From: Burkholderia diffusa
GTDB taxonomy: Bacteria; Pseudomonadota; Gammaproteobacteria; Burkholderiales; Burkholderiaceae
Reading direction: 5' to 3'
Assembly: GCF_902499115.1 (NCBI RefSeq)
Contig: NZ_CABVPN010000016.1
Coordinates: 1 to 64,000, forward strand
Length of the DNA: 64,000 nt
The first letter of the stretch is position 1. Each line of letters begins with the position of its first letter. Shown piece by piece: positions 45,372 through 54,320 of this stretch. The position numbers and the translations under genes are program-made. The notes beneath the pieces are model-generated. The model saw only the letters and a program-made list of their open reading frames with translations. It did not search any database and had not been told where the DNA came from.

Positions 45372-45949
45372 AGGCAGTCTGTGTTTACTGCGGCTCGTCG
45401 TCCGGCGTGCGGCCCGTCTATGCGGACGCCGCACGCGCGTTCGGCCGCGCGCTCGTCGATGCGGGCCTCACGCTCGTCTACGGCGGCGGCCGCGTCGGCC
45501 TGATGGGCGTGATCGCCGATGAAGTGATGGCGGCCGGCGGCCATGTGGTCGGTGTGATCCCCGAGTTGCTGGTCGACAAGGAAGTCGGCCACACCGGGCT
45601 GTCCGAGCTGCACGTCGTGCCCGACATGCACCACCGCAAGAAGATGATGGCCGACCTCGCGGATGCGTTCGTCGCGATGCCCGGCGGCGCCGGCACGCTC
45701 GAGGAATTCTTCGAGGTCTATACGTGGGCGCAGCTCGGCTATCACCGCAAGCCCGTCGCGCTGTACAACATCGATTCGTTCTACGATCCGCTGATCGCGC
45801 TGCTGCGCCATACGGTCGACGAAGGCTTCATGCGCCCGACCTACTTCGACGCGTTGTGCATCGACGCCGAACCGGTCGCGCTGATCGAACAGCTGCGCCG
45901 CTACCAGCCGCCCGTCCGCGACAAGTGGGCGCCGGACGCAGCCAAGTAA
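45368..45949 (+). CDS. LOG family protein, cytokinin riboside 5'-monophosphate phosphoribohydrolase type
   Basis: A 193-residue Rossmann-like protein with the LOG signature PGGAGTLEE (105-113) and GGGRVGLMG. The family cleaves nucleoside 5'-monophosphates such as AMP or cytokinin riboside monophosphates to base and ribose 5-phosphate. In plant-associated bacteria this can release active cytokinins, but many bacterial members serve nucleotide salvage. It is coupled to the TetR gene by a 4-nt overlap. It is followed 22 nt later by an SDR gene. Confidence 0.9.
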   Translation: MKAVCVYCGSSSGVRPVYADAARAFGRALVDAGLTLVYGGGRVGLMGVIADEVMAAGGHVVGVIPELLVDKEVGHTGLSELHVVPDMHHRKKMMADLADAFVAMPGGAGTLEEFFEVYTWAQLGYHRKPVALYNIDSFYDPLIALLRHTVDEGFMRPTYFDALCIDAEPVALIEQLRRYQPPVRDKWAPDAAK

Positions 45950-45971
45950 CGTTTATCGGGAGCCGCACGCG

Positions 45972-46736
45972 ATGCCCGCACCGTCGTCCCAGCGCAAGGC
46001 CGTCCTCATCACCGGCGCGAGCCGCGGCATCGGCCGCGCGACCGCCGTGCTCGCGGCCGAGCGCGGCTGGGACGTCGGCATCAACTACGCACGCGACGCG
46101 GCGGCAGCCGAACTGACCGCGCAAGCCGTTCGCGACGCCGGCGCTCGCGCGTGCGTCGTGGCCGGCGACGTCGCGAACGAAGCGGACGTCATCGCGATGT
46201 TCGACACCGTGGCGGCGGCGTTCGGTCGCTTCGACGCGCTCGTCAACAATGCAGGGATCGTCGCGCCGTCGATGCCGCTCGCCGACATGCCGGTCGACCG
46301 ACTGCGGCGGATGTTCGATACCAACGTGCTCGGCGCCTACCTGTGCGCGCGCGAAGCCGCGCGCCGGCTGTCCACCGATCGCGGCGGGCACGGCGGCGCG
46401 ATCGTCAACGTGTCGTCGATCGCGTCGCGGCTCGGTTCGCCGAACGAGTACGTCGACTACGCGGGCTCGAAGGGCGCGGTCGATTCGCTGACGATCGGCC
46501 TCGCGAAGGAACTCGGGCCGCACGGCGTGCGCGTCAACGCGGTGCGGCCCGGCCTCATCGAGACGGATATCCATGCGAGCGGCGGCCAGCCGGGCCGCGC
46601 GGCACGCCTCGGCGTGCAGACCCCGCTCGGCCGTGCGGGCGAGGCCCAAGAGATCGCGGAAGCGATCGTCTGGCTGCTCGGCGACACGGCGTCATACACG
46701 ACGGGCGCCCTGCTCGACGTCGGCGGCGGCCGGTAA
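45972..46736 (+). CDS. SDR family oxidoreductase
   Basis: A 254-residue classical short-chain dehydrogenase. The cofactor motif is TGASRGIG (14-21); NNAGIV, the Ser in NVSSIASR and the YAGSK active site (Tyr-x3-Lys) are all present. The segment after TGASRGIG lacks the acidic residue of NAD-specific forms, so NADP(H) is likely. The substrate is unknown; it resembles glucose-dehydrogenase/FabG-like members. GGGAG is 9 nt before the ATG. Confidence 0.87.
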   Translation: MPAPSSQRKAVLITGASRGIGRATAVLAAERGWDVGINYARDAAAAELTAQAVRDAGARACVVAGDVANEADVIAMFDTVAAAFGRFDALVNNAGIVAPSMPLADMPVDRLRRMFDTNVLGAYLCAREAARRLSTDRGGHGGAIVNVSSIASRLGSPNEYVDYAGSKGAVDSLTIGLAKELGPHGVRVNAVRPGLIETDIHASGGQPGRAARLGVQTPLGRAGEAQEIAEAIVWLLGDTASYTTGALLDVGGGR

Positions 46737-46754
46737 TCGCGCCCCAGAAGGCGG

Positions 46755-46827
46755 AAAAACGGACCGGCTGAAGCGGTCCGTGGTCACGACACCACAAATC
46801 TCCACAATATCGTGACCATTTCAGTAA
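46755..46827 (-). ncRNA. Candidate small RNA with terminator, antisense side of the intergenic region
   Basis: On the minus strand TGGTCACGA (46818-46810) and TCGTGACCA (46789-46781) form a perfect 9-bp stem around a 20-nt loop containing UGUGGAGAUUUGUGG. This abuts a terminator stem CGGACCG/CGGTCCG (46780-46760) followed by TTTTT. A possible promoter, TTGGCG-N17-TGTTAC (46862-46857, 46839-46834), would start an RNA of about 73 nt near 46827. No protein gene on this strand needs the terminator. Expression is unproven. Confidence 0.4.
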
Positions 46828-46865
46828 ACATCCGTAACAGTTCCGTGCTTTACTAGCGCCAAGCC

Positions 46866-46889
46866 AAAAACAGCCGGTCATCCGGCTGT
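46866..46889 (-). terminator. Second minus-oriented terminator-like hairpin
   Basis: ACAGCCGG and CCGGCTGT form an 8-bp stem with a 4-nt loop, followed on the minus strand by TTTTTGG. It lies in the 5' region of the plus-strand glycosyltransferase, where no minus-strand gene is known. It could insulate the small-RNA promoter just downstream. Confidence 0.4.
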
Positions 46890-46926
46890 CATCTCGCCTT
46901 GATGCGACCCTTACTGGGTCCGGCCC

Positions 46927-48864
46927 ATGTCGCCGGACCAGCTTGACCCGACCGAGATCTTTTCCATGCCAGGAACCGCAGCGCCCGGCCGCCGGCAACG
47001 CACGTCCGTGCCCGCTTCGGCCACGCACGCCCGATCAGCCGCCGACCCCGACCTCAGCGCGACGCTCCATGCCGCCGGCACGCCTGCCGTGGCCGGCACC
47101 GCCGCGACGGACGCCGCCGGCGATCGCATCGTCCGGCTCGGCTGGCGCGTCTGGCTGCTGGTTGCCGCGCTGGTCTGCGCGTACACGCTGCCGGGCGTGC
47201 TCGGCCACGATCCGTGGAAGCAGGACGAAACCTATACGTTCGGCATCATCCAGCACATGCTCGAGACGGGCGACTTCGTCGTGCCGACCAACGCCGGCCA
47301 GCCGTTCATGGAAAAGCCGCCGCTTTACGCGTGGGTCGCGACGAGCCTCGCGTGGCTGCTGCAGCGGGTGATGCCACTGCACGACGCGGCACGGCTCGCG
47401 AGCGCGCTGTTCGCAGCGCTCGCGTTCGGCTTCATCGCACGCGCGGCACGCAGTGCCAGCCGGGCCGACAGCTGGCTCGACCTGCGCGTGATCGGCCCCG
47501 TCGTGCTGAGCGCGAGCACGCTCGTCGTGGTCAAGCACGTGCACGACATGATGACGGACGTCGCGCTGTTCGCGGGCACCGCGATGGGCTTCTGCGGCCT
47601 GCTCGAGCTCGTGATGCAGCATGTCGCGCGCGCGCGCCGGATGCGGCATGGGCTGCCGGTGCGGCCGTCCGGCCGCTGGGCCGCGCCGATCTTCGGCGTG
47701 GGCGTCGGCATCGCGCTGATGGCAAAGGGGCTGTTCGTGCCGCTCGTGTTCGCGGCCACGCTCACGGGCGCGCTGGTGCTCTACCCTGCCTGCCGCACAC
47801 GTGCGTTCGCGCGCTCGCTCGGCGTCGCCGCGCTCGTGTTCGCACCGTTCGCGCTCATCTGGCCGACCGCGCTGTTCCTGCGTTCCGAGACGCTGTTCAT
47901 GACCTGGTTCTGGGACAACAACGTCGGCCGCTTCTTCGGTTTCTCGGTGCCGGAACTCGGCGCGGAAAACGACAAGCCGTTCTTCATCCTGCGTGCGTTC
48001 CTGCTGCTCGGCTTCCCGGTCGCGCCGCTCGCGATCGTCGCGCTGGCACGCGGCGCATGGCGCGAGTGGCGCACGCCGCGCATCGCGCTGCCCGTCCTGT
48101 TCGCCGGGATTGGCCTCGCGGTGCTGCAAGTGTCCGCGACCTCGCGCCAGCTCTACATCCTGCCGTTCTTCGCGCCGCTCGCGCTGGTTGCCGCACAGGC
48201 GATCGAGCGCCTGCCGCGCGGGCTGCATCTTGCATGGGATTACCTGAGCCGCCTGCTGTTCGGCACCGTCGTCGCGCTCGCGTGGGGGATCTGGGCAGTG
48301 ATGGCCGATCCGGGTGCATCGCGTGCAGGCCTCGCGCCGCTCGGCCGATGGCTGCCGCTCGACTGGACGATGCCGATCGTGCCCGGACTTGTGATCGGCG
48401 CGCTCGTGTTGACGGCCGGCTGGCTGTGGCTGCTGCCGAAGCTGCGCACGACCGGCCTCTGGCGCGGCGCGCTGTCGTGGGGCGCGGGTGCTGTGGTTGC
48501 GTGGGGCCTGGTGTATACGCTGTTGCTGCCGTGGCTCGACGTCGCGAAGAGTTACCGGTCGGTATTCGACGACCTGAACGCGCATCTCGCCCTCGAATGG
48601 AGCGACGGCGACTGCATGGCGAGCCTGCACGGGCTCGGGGAATCGGAAGCGCCGATGCTGTACTACTTCTCCGGCATCCAGCACACGCCGATCGACGACG
48701 CGAAGACGACACGCTGCACGTGGATGATCGTCCAGGGCGTGCGGTCGGTCGATCCGGCGCCGGGCAGCGACTGGAAACTGTTCTGGACCGGCGCTCGCCC
48801 GGGCGACGACGAGGAACTGCTGCGCGTCTACGTGCGCACCCCCGAAGAGCACGAAACGCAGTAA
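46927..48864 (+). CDS. Family 39 glycosyltransferase, ArnT-like membrane protein
   Basis: A 645-residue polytopic protein of about 12 helices. After a hydrophilic N-terminus of about 60 residues it has GHDPWKQDETYT, the catalytic Asp/Glu of GT-C enzymes, and EKPPLYAWV, both typical of ArnT and related lipid-linked sugar transferases. It would move a sugar from a polyprenyl phosphate donor to lipid A or another acceptor on the periplasmic face; the actual sugar is unknown. The N-terminus is uncertain: ATG 46966 is an alternative. The upstream 190 nt hold several hairpins but no clear promoter. Confidence 0.85.
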   Translation: MSPDQLDPTEIFSMPGTAAPGRRQRTSVPASATHARSAADPDLSATLHAAGTPAVAGTAATDAAGDRIVRLGWRVWLLVAALVCAYTLPGVLGHDPWKQDETYTFGIIQHMLETGDFVVPTNAGQPFMEKPPLYAWVATSLAWLLQRVMPLHDAARLASALFAALAFGFIARAARSASRADSWLDLRVIGPVVLSASTLVVVKHVHDMMTDVALFAGTAMGFCGLLELVMQHVARARRMRHGLPVRPSGRWAAPIFGVGVGIALMAKGLFVPLVFAATLTGALVLYPACRTRAFARSLGVAALVFAPFALIWPTALFLRSETLFMTWFWDNNVGRFFGFSVPELGAENDKPFFILRAFLLLGFPVAPLAIVALARGAWREWRTPRIALPVLFAGIGLAVLQVSATSRQLYILPFFAPLALVAAQAIERLPRGLHLAWDYLSRLLFGTVVALAWGIWAVMADPGASRAGLAPLGRWLPLDWTMPIVPGLVIGALVLTAGWLWLLPKLRTTGLWRGALSWGAGAVVAWGLVYTLLLPWLDVAKSYRSVFDDLNAHLALEWSDGDCMASLHGLGESEAPMLYYFSGIQHTPIDDAKTTRCTWMIVQGVRSVDPAPGSDWKLFWTGARPGDDEELLRVYVRTPEEHETQ

Positions 48865-48965
48865 TGCAAGGCGGCGCCGCGAAACGGCGCCGTCCTCATT
48901 TCCGGGAGGCCAGGCAAGCGGCGCTCAAGCGCGCTTCCACGCCCGCCGCCCCACCGCCCCGCACG

Positions 48966-49583
48966 TCAGAACGACGAGCCCGGCTCGCGCAGGAATGCTG
49001 TCTCCGCATCGGTCGACACACGGCCGAGAATCGCGTTCCGGTGCGGAAAACGACCGAAGCGCTCGACCACGGCCGCATGACGCAACGCGAAGTGGTGATA
49101 GCTCTCGCATTCGGCCTCGCCGCGAATGCCCGCGCAAAGGCGCACTGCCTCGCGCTGGCTCTCGTCCGACTCGTCATGTTCGAACGGCAGGTACGCAAAG
49201 GCGCGGTGATGGCCGCTCGGCAATTGCGCGTCCCACCCTGCCGCCACGACGCGCCGCGCGAGCGCCAGCGCCTTCGAATCGGCGGCGAACGCACGCGGCG
49301 TGCCGCGATGAATGTTGCGCGAGAACTGGTCGAGCACCACGATCAGCGCGAGCGCGCCGAGCGGCGTGTCGGCCCAGTGATCGTGGGCGCCGTCGCACGC
49401 GGCGTCGAGCAAGGCGCCGTAGCGCGTCCGCAGTACCTCGTCGAACGCCGCACCGCCGTTGAACCACACCTTGCGCGCGTGGCCGAACTCGACCGAACCA
49501 GGCTCGCCGAACCAGAAATCGAGAATCTCGCGCGCTTGCGGATCGAGCGCCGCGGCACTGTCCGTCAGGTTTTCGACCGTCAT
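48966..49583 (-). CDS. DUF924 family protein
   Basis: A 205-residue all-helical protein of unknown function. Family landmarks are EILDFWFGE near the N-terminus, VLDQFSRNIHRGTPRAFAAD in the middle, and the FPHRNAILGR tail. Its ATG overlaps the stop of the AlaX-type gene (ATGA), so the two are coupled. It converges with the family 39 glycosyltransferase. A GC-rich hairpin (about 48873-48891) lies between the two stops. Confidence 0.87.
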   Translation of the reverse strand: MTVENLTDSAAALDPQAREILDFWFGEPGSVEFGHARKVWFNGGAAFDEVLRTRYGALLDAACDGAHDHWADTPLGALALIVVLDQFSRNIHRGTPRAFAADSKALALARRVVAAGWDAQLPSGHHRAFAYLPFEHDESDESQREAVRLCAGIRGEAECESYHHFALRHAAVVERFGRFPHRNAILGRVSTDAETAFLREPGSSF

Positions 49584-50311
49584 GCAAACTCCAGTACGAG
49601 GCGCCGTGTCCGCGCGCTCTTCTTTTCAAGTTTGGCGACCCGCAGGTCGCCGATTTCCGACGTATTGCGCACATGCGTGCCGCCGCACGGCTGCAGATCG
49701 ACCCCTTCGATGCGCAGCAGCCGCACGCGGCCCAGCCCCATCGGCGGCTTCACGCTCATCGTGCGCACGAGGTCGGGCCGCTCGGCCATCTCGGCGTCGG
49801 TGATCCATTCGGTGGTGACCGCATGCGCGCCGTGGACCAGCGCCGCGAGACGGCGCTCGACGTCGACGCGGTCGATCGCGTCCGACGTCGCGAAATCGAG
49901 CCGCACGTAGTCGGCTGTCACGCTGCAGCCGTCGACCGGGTACGGCAGCACCGCGCACATCAGGTGCGCGGCCGTATGCAGCCGCATGTGCCGGTAGCGG
50001 CGCAGCCAGTCGATGTCCGCGACCACGCGCGCGCCGGTGGCGAGCGCCGCGACGCGCGCTTCCTGGCCCTTCGCCGGCACGTGTACGGCATCGTCGGGCG
50101 TCGCACCGTCGAACTTCGCCTTGCGCGTGTCGGCGATCGTGATCGTGCTGCCGTCGGGCAGCGTCAGCGTGCCGCTGTCGCCGGCCTGCCCGCCGCCAAG
50201 CGGATAGAACACGGTGCGGTCGAGGCGGATGCCGTCATCGTCGACGGCCGCGACGACGGCCTCGCATTGCGTCAGATAGGCATCTTCACGAAACAGTGCG
50301 TGGGTCGTCAT
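49580..50311 (-). CDS. Alanyl-tRNA editing protein, AlaX-type
   Basis: A 243-residue protein homologous to the editing domain of alanyl-tRNA synthetase. The zinc site is complete: HTAAH (H112, H116) and CGGTH (C209, H213). The N-terminal beta domain with FYPLGGGQAGDSG is the AlaX-II/long form. It hydrolyses Ser or Gly mischarged on tRNA-Ala in trans. It is coupled to the DUF924 gene by a 4-nt overlap and follows the truncated haemoglobin gene by about 100 nt. Confidence 0.92.
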   Translation of the reverse strand: MTTHALFREDAYLTQCEAVVAAVDDDGIRLDRTVFYPLGGGQAGDSGTLTLPDGSTITIADTRKAKFDGATPDDAVHVPAKGQEARVAALATGARVVADIDWLRRYRHMRLHTAAHLMCAVLPYPVDGCSVTADYVRLDFATSDAIDRVDVERRLAALVHGAHAVTTEWITDAEMAERPDLVRTMSVKPPMGLGRVRLLRIEGVDLQPCGGTHVRNTSEIGDLRVAKLEKKSARTRRLVLEFA

Positions 50312-50414
50312 CGGGCGAGCCTCGTATCGATGGGGAAGCGGTCAGTGTCGCGCCGCACGGGCCAGGCGCCCAGACGCAGATCGTCCGGCGTCCGGACAGC
50401 GGCGTACCGGTCGA

Positions 50415-50825
50415 TCAACCGGGCCGGTTGCGCATCCAGTCGGCCGTGTCGTAGAACGAATGCATGAGCCGTTCGCGCAGCGGCTCGGCCAACCCGATGT
50501 CCTCCATCGCCCACGCCATACAGCGCAGCCACTGATCGCGCTCGACCGACGCAATCGGGAACGGCAGGTGCCGCGCGCGCAGCCGCGGATGGCCGAACCG
50601 GCTGATGTAGTGATCGGGGCCGCCAAGCCAGCCGCACAGGAACCAGAACAGCTTGTCGCGCGAGCCGTCGAGCGACGCCGGATGCAGCGCGCGAATCTCC
50701 GCGAACTCGGGCTCGAGGTCCATCAGGTCGTAAAAGCGGTCCACCATTTCGCGCACGCGGGCTTCGCCGCCCACGAGCTCGAACGCCGTCGGTTGCGACG
50801 GCGCCTCATCATTCACATCGGTCAT
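50415..50825 (-). CDS. Group II truncated haemoglobin
   Basis: A 136-residue 2-on-2 globin. The proximal His is H86 in the family motif FGHPRLRARHLPF. The B10-region aromatic pair FY (31-32) and the group II Trp in QWLRCMAWAM are present. Such proteins bind O2 or NO and are linked to nitrosative or oxidative stress. It lies 42 nt downstream of an FtsX-like permease gene; the grouping suggests no obvious pathway. Confidence 0.92.
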   Translation of the reverse strand: MTDVNDEAPSQPTAFELVGGEARVREMVDRFYDLMDLEPEFAEIRALHPASLDGSRDKLFWFLCGWLGGPDHYISRFGHPRLRARHLPFPIASVERDQWLRCMAWAMEDIGLAEPLRERLMHSFYDTADWMRNRPG

Positions 50826-50867
50826 ACGGATAATCGGAAACGGGATAGTCGGGGCCGCCGGCGACGC

Positions 50868-53483
50868 TCAGGCGTCGCGCAGCGACTGCAGCGCCGGGCG
50901 CCGCAACACATTATGCAGGCTCAGCCAGCCGGCCGCACCGGCGCACGCGACGCCGGCCGCGATGCCGGCCGGCACGAGCCACGGATCGACGGCGAGCCGG
51001 AAGTCGAACACGCGCGACGCGAGCACCCAGCCGACCGCGATCGCACCGGCCGACGCCAGCGCGCCGGCCAGCGCGCCGACGACGATGAATTCCGCGCGCT
51101 GCACGGCATTGATTTGCGCGCGCGACGCGCCGAGCGCGCGCAGCAGCGCAGCCTCGCGCACGCGCTCGTCGCGCGAGCCGGCGAGCGCCGTGTACAGCAC
51201 GAGCACACCCGCCGCGAGCGTGAACGCAAACAGGAACTGCACCGCGCCGACCACCTGCAGCATCATCCGCTGCAACTGAGCGAGGATCGGTGCAACGTCG
51301 ATCGCGGTCAGGTTCGGGTAGCGCGCGATCAGCGGATCGAGCAGCGCCGCCTGCTCGGCCGGCAGGTGGAAGCTCGTCAGGTAGACGGCCGGGAAATCCT
51401 TCAGCACGGGCGGCGGCATCAGCACGAAAAAGTTGACGCGGAACGAGCCCCAGTCGAGCTTGCGCACGCTGGTGATCGGCGCATCGACCGTCAGCCCCGT
51501 CACGTCGAAGCGCAGCGTGTCGCCCGGCTTCACGTTCAGCGTCTTCGCGAGCCCGGCCTCGATCGAGATCTGCGGGCTGGCCGAGCGGCCGAACCAGTCG
51601 CCGGCGACGATCCGGTTGTCCGACGGCAGCTCGGTCGTATACGACAGGTTGAACTCGCGGTCGACGAGCCGGCGCGCCTCGTCCGACGGATATGCGTCCG
51701 GGTTCACCGGCTTGCCGTTGATCGCGACGAGCCGGCCGCGCACCATCGGCGCGGGCACCGCGTCGCGTACGCCGTGCGCGGCGAGCCATGCCGCGACGTC
51801 GTCGCGCTGGTCGGGCTGGATGTCGATCAGGAACTGGTTCGGCGCATCGGGCGGCGTCGACTGCCGCCAGCCCGCGACGAGGTCGTTGCGCGTGATCGCG
51901 ATCAGCAGCAGGCACATCAGGCCCAGCGCGAGCGCGGTGATCTGCAGCGCGCTGGCCGTGCCGCGCCGGTGCAGCGACGCGAGCGCATAGCGCCAGCCGA
52001 CGCCCGCTGCCACGCGCGCATCGCGCACCGCGCGCGCCGCCGCGTACAGCGCGAGCCGCGCGATCAGCGAGAAGCCGACCAAGGCGCCCGCGAACCCGCC
52101 CGCGACGATCAGCCCGAGCTTCAGGTTGCCTGCCGCGACGATCAGCAGCCCCGCGAACAGCACGACGCCGAGCGCGTACAGAGCCCAGGCCGTGCGCGAC
52201 GCGTCGCCCCAGTCGCGCCGCAGCACGCGTACCGGCGGCACGCGGGTGAGCGGTGCAAGCGGCGGCAGCGCGAAGCCGAGCAGCAGCACGAGCGCGGCGC
52301 CGATCCCGACGAGCGCGGGCCAAGGCGTGGGCGGCGGCAGCACGACGTCGATCAGGCTGCCGATCGCCGCGAGGAGCGCCCAGTGGCCGGCGTAGCCGAG
52401 CACCGCGCCGGCGACGCCCGAGACGATGCCGATGCCGGCGAATTCGAGCGCGAACAGCGCGCCGAGCGTGCGACGGCTCACGCCGAGGCAGCGCATCGTC
52501 GCGCAACCGTCCAGATGGCGCCGCATGTAGCGCTGCGCGGCCATCGCGATCGCGACCGCCGCGAGCAGCGCGGTGAGGAGCGCGACGAGCGTCAGGAAAT
52601 GGCGCGCGCGATCGAGCGTCTGGCGCACCTGTGGCTGGCCTTCCTGCAACGATTCGAGACCGACGCCGCGCACCTTGCCGCCGTCGACGCGCGCGTGCGC
52701 GTAGGCCTCGAAGCGCGCGACGGCCGGTGTGTCGCCGGCCACGAGCAGCCGGTACGTGACGCGGCTGCCGTAACCGGTGAGCCCCGTCGCGGCGAGCTCG
52801 TCCGCGCGCATCATCAGCCGCGGCGAGAAATTGACGAACGAGAAACCGCGATCGAGTTCGCGGGAGATCGACGCGGCCACCGTGAACGTGCGCAGCCCGA
52901 CACGCACGGTGTCCCCCGCCTTCAGATGCAATGCGTCGAGCAGCGCGGGATCGGCCCACACGGTACCGGGCGCGGGGATCGCGGTCGCCTTGTGCGCGAC
53001 GGTCGTGCCGGCCGGCACGATCTCGACCGCGCCGCGCAGCGGATACCCGGGCGAGACTGCCTTCACCGCCGCGAGGCGCGCCGGCGCCGCGTCGCTCGCC
53101 TGCCCGCCGGCGGCCGATGCGATCATGCTCGGGAAGATCGCGGTCGTCGCGGTACGCAGCCCGAGTGCGCGCGCCTCGCGGTCGAACGACGGATCGACGG
53201 GATGGTCGGCGCGCACGACGAAATCGGCGCCGAGCATCTGGCGCGCGTCGCGCTCGAGCCCCTGGCGCAGCCGGTCGGCGAGGAAGCCGACGCTCGTCAG
53301 CGCGGCGACCGCGAGCACCAGCGCCAGCACGAGCAGCGTCAGTTCGCCGGCGCGCCAGTCGCGCGCGGTCATCCGCGCGGCCTGGCGAATCAGGTCGTGC
53401 AGGCCGAAGCGGCCGGCATGGCCGGGCCGCCCGGCCGGCGACGGGTCAGCGTGCTGCCGCTCGACGGGTGACGGCGCCTTCAA
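50868..53483 (-). CDS. FtsX-like ABC transporter permease, YbbP-type
   Basis: An 871-residue inner-membrane permease of about ten helices in the two-FtsX-domain (YbbP/LolE-related) layout. A first helix at about 45-65 precedes a large periplasmic domain, then helices, a second periplasmic domain and the final helices. YbbP-type permeases pair with a YbbA ATPase, but none is adjacent here. The start is uncertain: TTG 53483, overlapping the DUF4126 stop (TTGA) with GGGGG 9 nt upstream, is preferred; ATG 53372 would remove a conserved-looking amphipathic segment (LHDLIRQAARMTARDWRAG). Confidence 0.82.
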   Translation of the reverse strand: MKAPSPVERQHADPSPAGRPGHAGRFGLHDLIRQAARMTARDWRAGELTLLVLALVLAVAALTSVGFLADRLRQGLERDARQMLGADFVVRADHPVDPSFDREARALGLRTATTAIFPSMIASAAGGQASDAAPARLAAVKAVSPGYPLRGAVEIVPAGTTVAHKATAIPAPGTVWADPALLDALHLKAGDTVRVGLRTFTVAASISRELDRGFSFVNFSPRLMMRADELAATGLTGYGSRVTYRLLVAGDTPAVARFEAYAHARVDGGKVRGVGLESLQEGQPQVRQTLDRARHFLTLVALLTALLAAVAIAMAAQRYMRRHLDGCATMRCLGVSRRTLGALFALEFAGIGIVSGVAGAVLGYAGHWALLAAIGSLIDVVLPPPTPWPALVGIGAALVLLLGFALPPLAPLTRVPPVRVLRRDWGDASRTAWALYALGVVLFAGLLIVAAGNLKLGLIVAGGFAGALVGFSLIARLALYAAARAVRDARVAAGVGWRYALASLHRRGTASALQITALALGLMCLLLIAITRNDLVAGWRQSTPPDAPNQFLIDIQPDQRDDVAAWLAAHGVRDAVPAPMVRGRLVAINGKPVNPDAYPSDEARRLVDREFNLSYTTELPSDNRIVAGDWFGRSASPQISIEAGLAKTLNVKPGDTLRFDVTGLTVDAPITSVRKLDWGSFRVNFFVLMPPPVLKDFPAVYLTSFHLPAEQAALLDPLIARYPNLTAIDVAPILAQLQRMMLQVVGAVQFLFAFTLAAGVLVLYTALAGSRDERVREAALLRALGASRAQINAVQRAEFIVVGALAGALASAGAIAVGWVLASRVFDFRLAVDPWLVPAGIAAGVACAGAAGWLSLHNVLRRPALQSLRDA

Positions 53484-54097
53484 TCGCGCTTGCCCCCGAT
53501 CGAATTGAGCCGCGACACCATGTGGTTCGCCATCCCGCGAAAGCCGCCCGACACGCCGCGCCACAAACGCGGCAGCGCCCAGGCCGACGCCGCGATGAAC
53601 GCCGCGAGCAGGACGAGGAACGCGAGCGGAACGAAGAACGCGAGTGCGAGGCCGCCGAACACGAGGCCGTCCTCGGTGGACGACGCGACCCAGTTCGAGA
53701 TCGGCTCGGGAGACAGGTTGATCAGCGCGCGCGTGCCGGCCTTCGCGACGTGGGCGGCACCGGCGAGCGAACCGCCGGCCAGCCCGGCGACCGCGAGCAC
53801 GGTCGGGTCGGCATGGCCGAGCGCACCGGCGGCCAGCACCGCGCCGGCCGGAATGCGGATGAAGGTGTGCACCGCGTCCCACAGCGAATCGAACGCGGGA
53901 ATCTTGTCGGCAAGGAATTCGGTGACGGCGAGCACGGCGGCGGCGCCGATGACCCACGGCGACATCAGGACCGCGAGCGTGTCCGGCAGATGGAGCCAGC
54001 CGACCCGCGCGAGCACGCCGGCGATCAGCACCGTCAGGTAAAGGCGCAGCCCGCTCGCCCACGCGAGCCCCGCGCCGAGCGAAATGGCTTCGATCAT
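53480..54097 (-). CDS. DUF4126 family membrane protein
   Basis: A 205-residue protein with about five hydrophobic segments, matching DUF4126 (N-terminus IEAISLGAGLAWASGLRLYLTVL, shown by ends; DSLWDAVHTFIRIPAGAVL and GSLAGAAHVAKAGTR inside). Function is unknown. The SD AAGGAG precedes the ATG. Its stop codon overlaps the TTG start of the FtsX-like permease, so the two are likely translated together. Confidence 0.85.
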   Translation of the reverse strand: MIEAISLGAGLAWASGLRLYLTVLIAGVLARVGWLHLPDTLAVLMSPWVIGAAAVLAVTEFLADKIPAFDSLWDAVHTFIRIPAGAVLAAGALGHADPTVLAVAGLAGGSLAGAAHVAKAGTRALINLSPEPISNWVASSTEDGLVFGGLALAFFVPLAFLVLLAAFIAASAWALPRLWRGVSGGFRGMANHMVSRLNSIGGKRD

Positions 54098-54231
54098 GGC
54101 CCTCTCCTTGCACTTTTCCGTGCGCTTTGCCGATTGATCGGATCGAGTCGGTACGACCGGCCGCGCGGCGCGTGGCGACCGGCGCCGCGTGCCGAGAACG
54201 GCACGGCGACATTCAGGCCCGAATCCGTTCC

Positions 54232-54237
54232 ATTATA
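54232..54237 (-). promoter_or_regulatory. Perfect -10 (TATAAT) upstream of DUF4126
   Basis: A TATAAT on the minus strand lies 135 nt before the DUF4126 ATG. No good -35 is found at 16-18 nt. A single-element call, so uncertain. Confidence 0.35.
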
Positions 54238-54320
54238 GACAGGCTGGCAGGAGGGCCGCCGCAATTCCGCAGTGCGTCACGGCCGGGCGCGGACGCCGGC
54301 CGGCGCCCGGCGCGTCGGCG

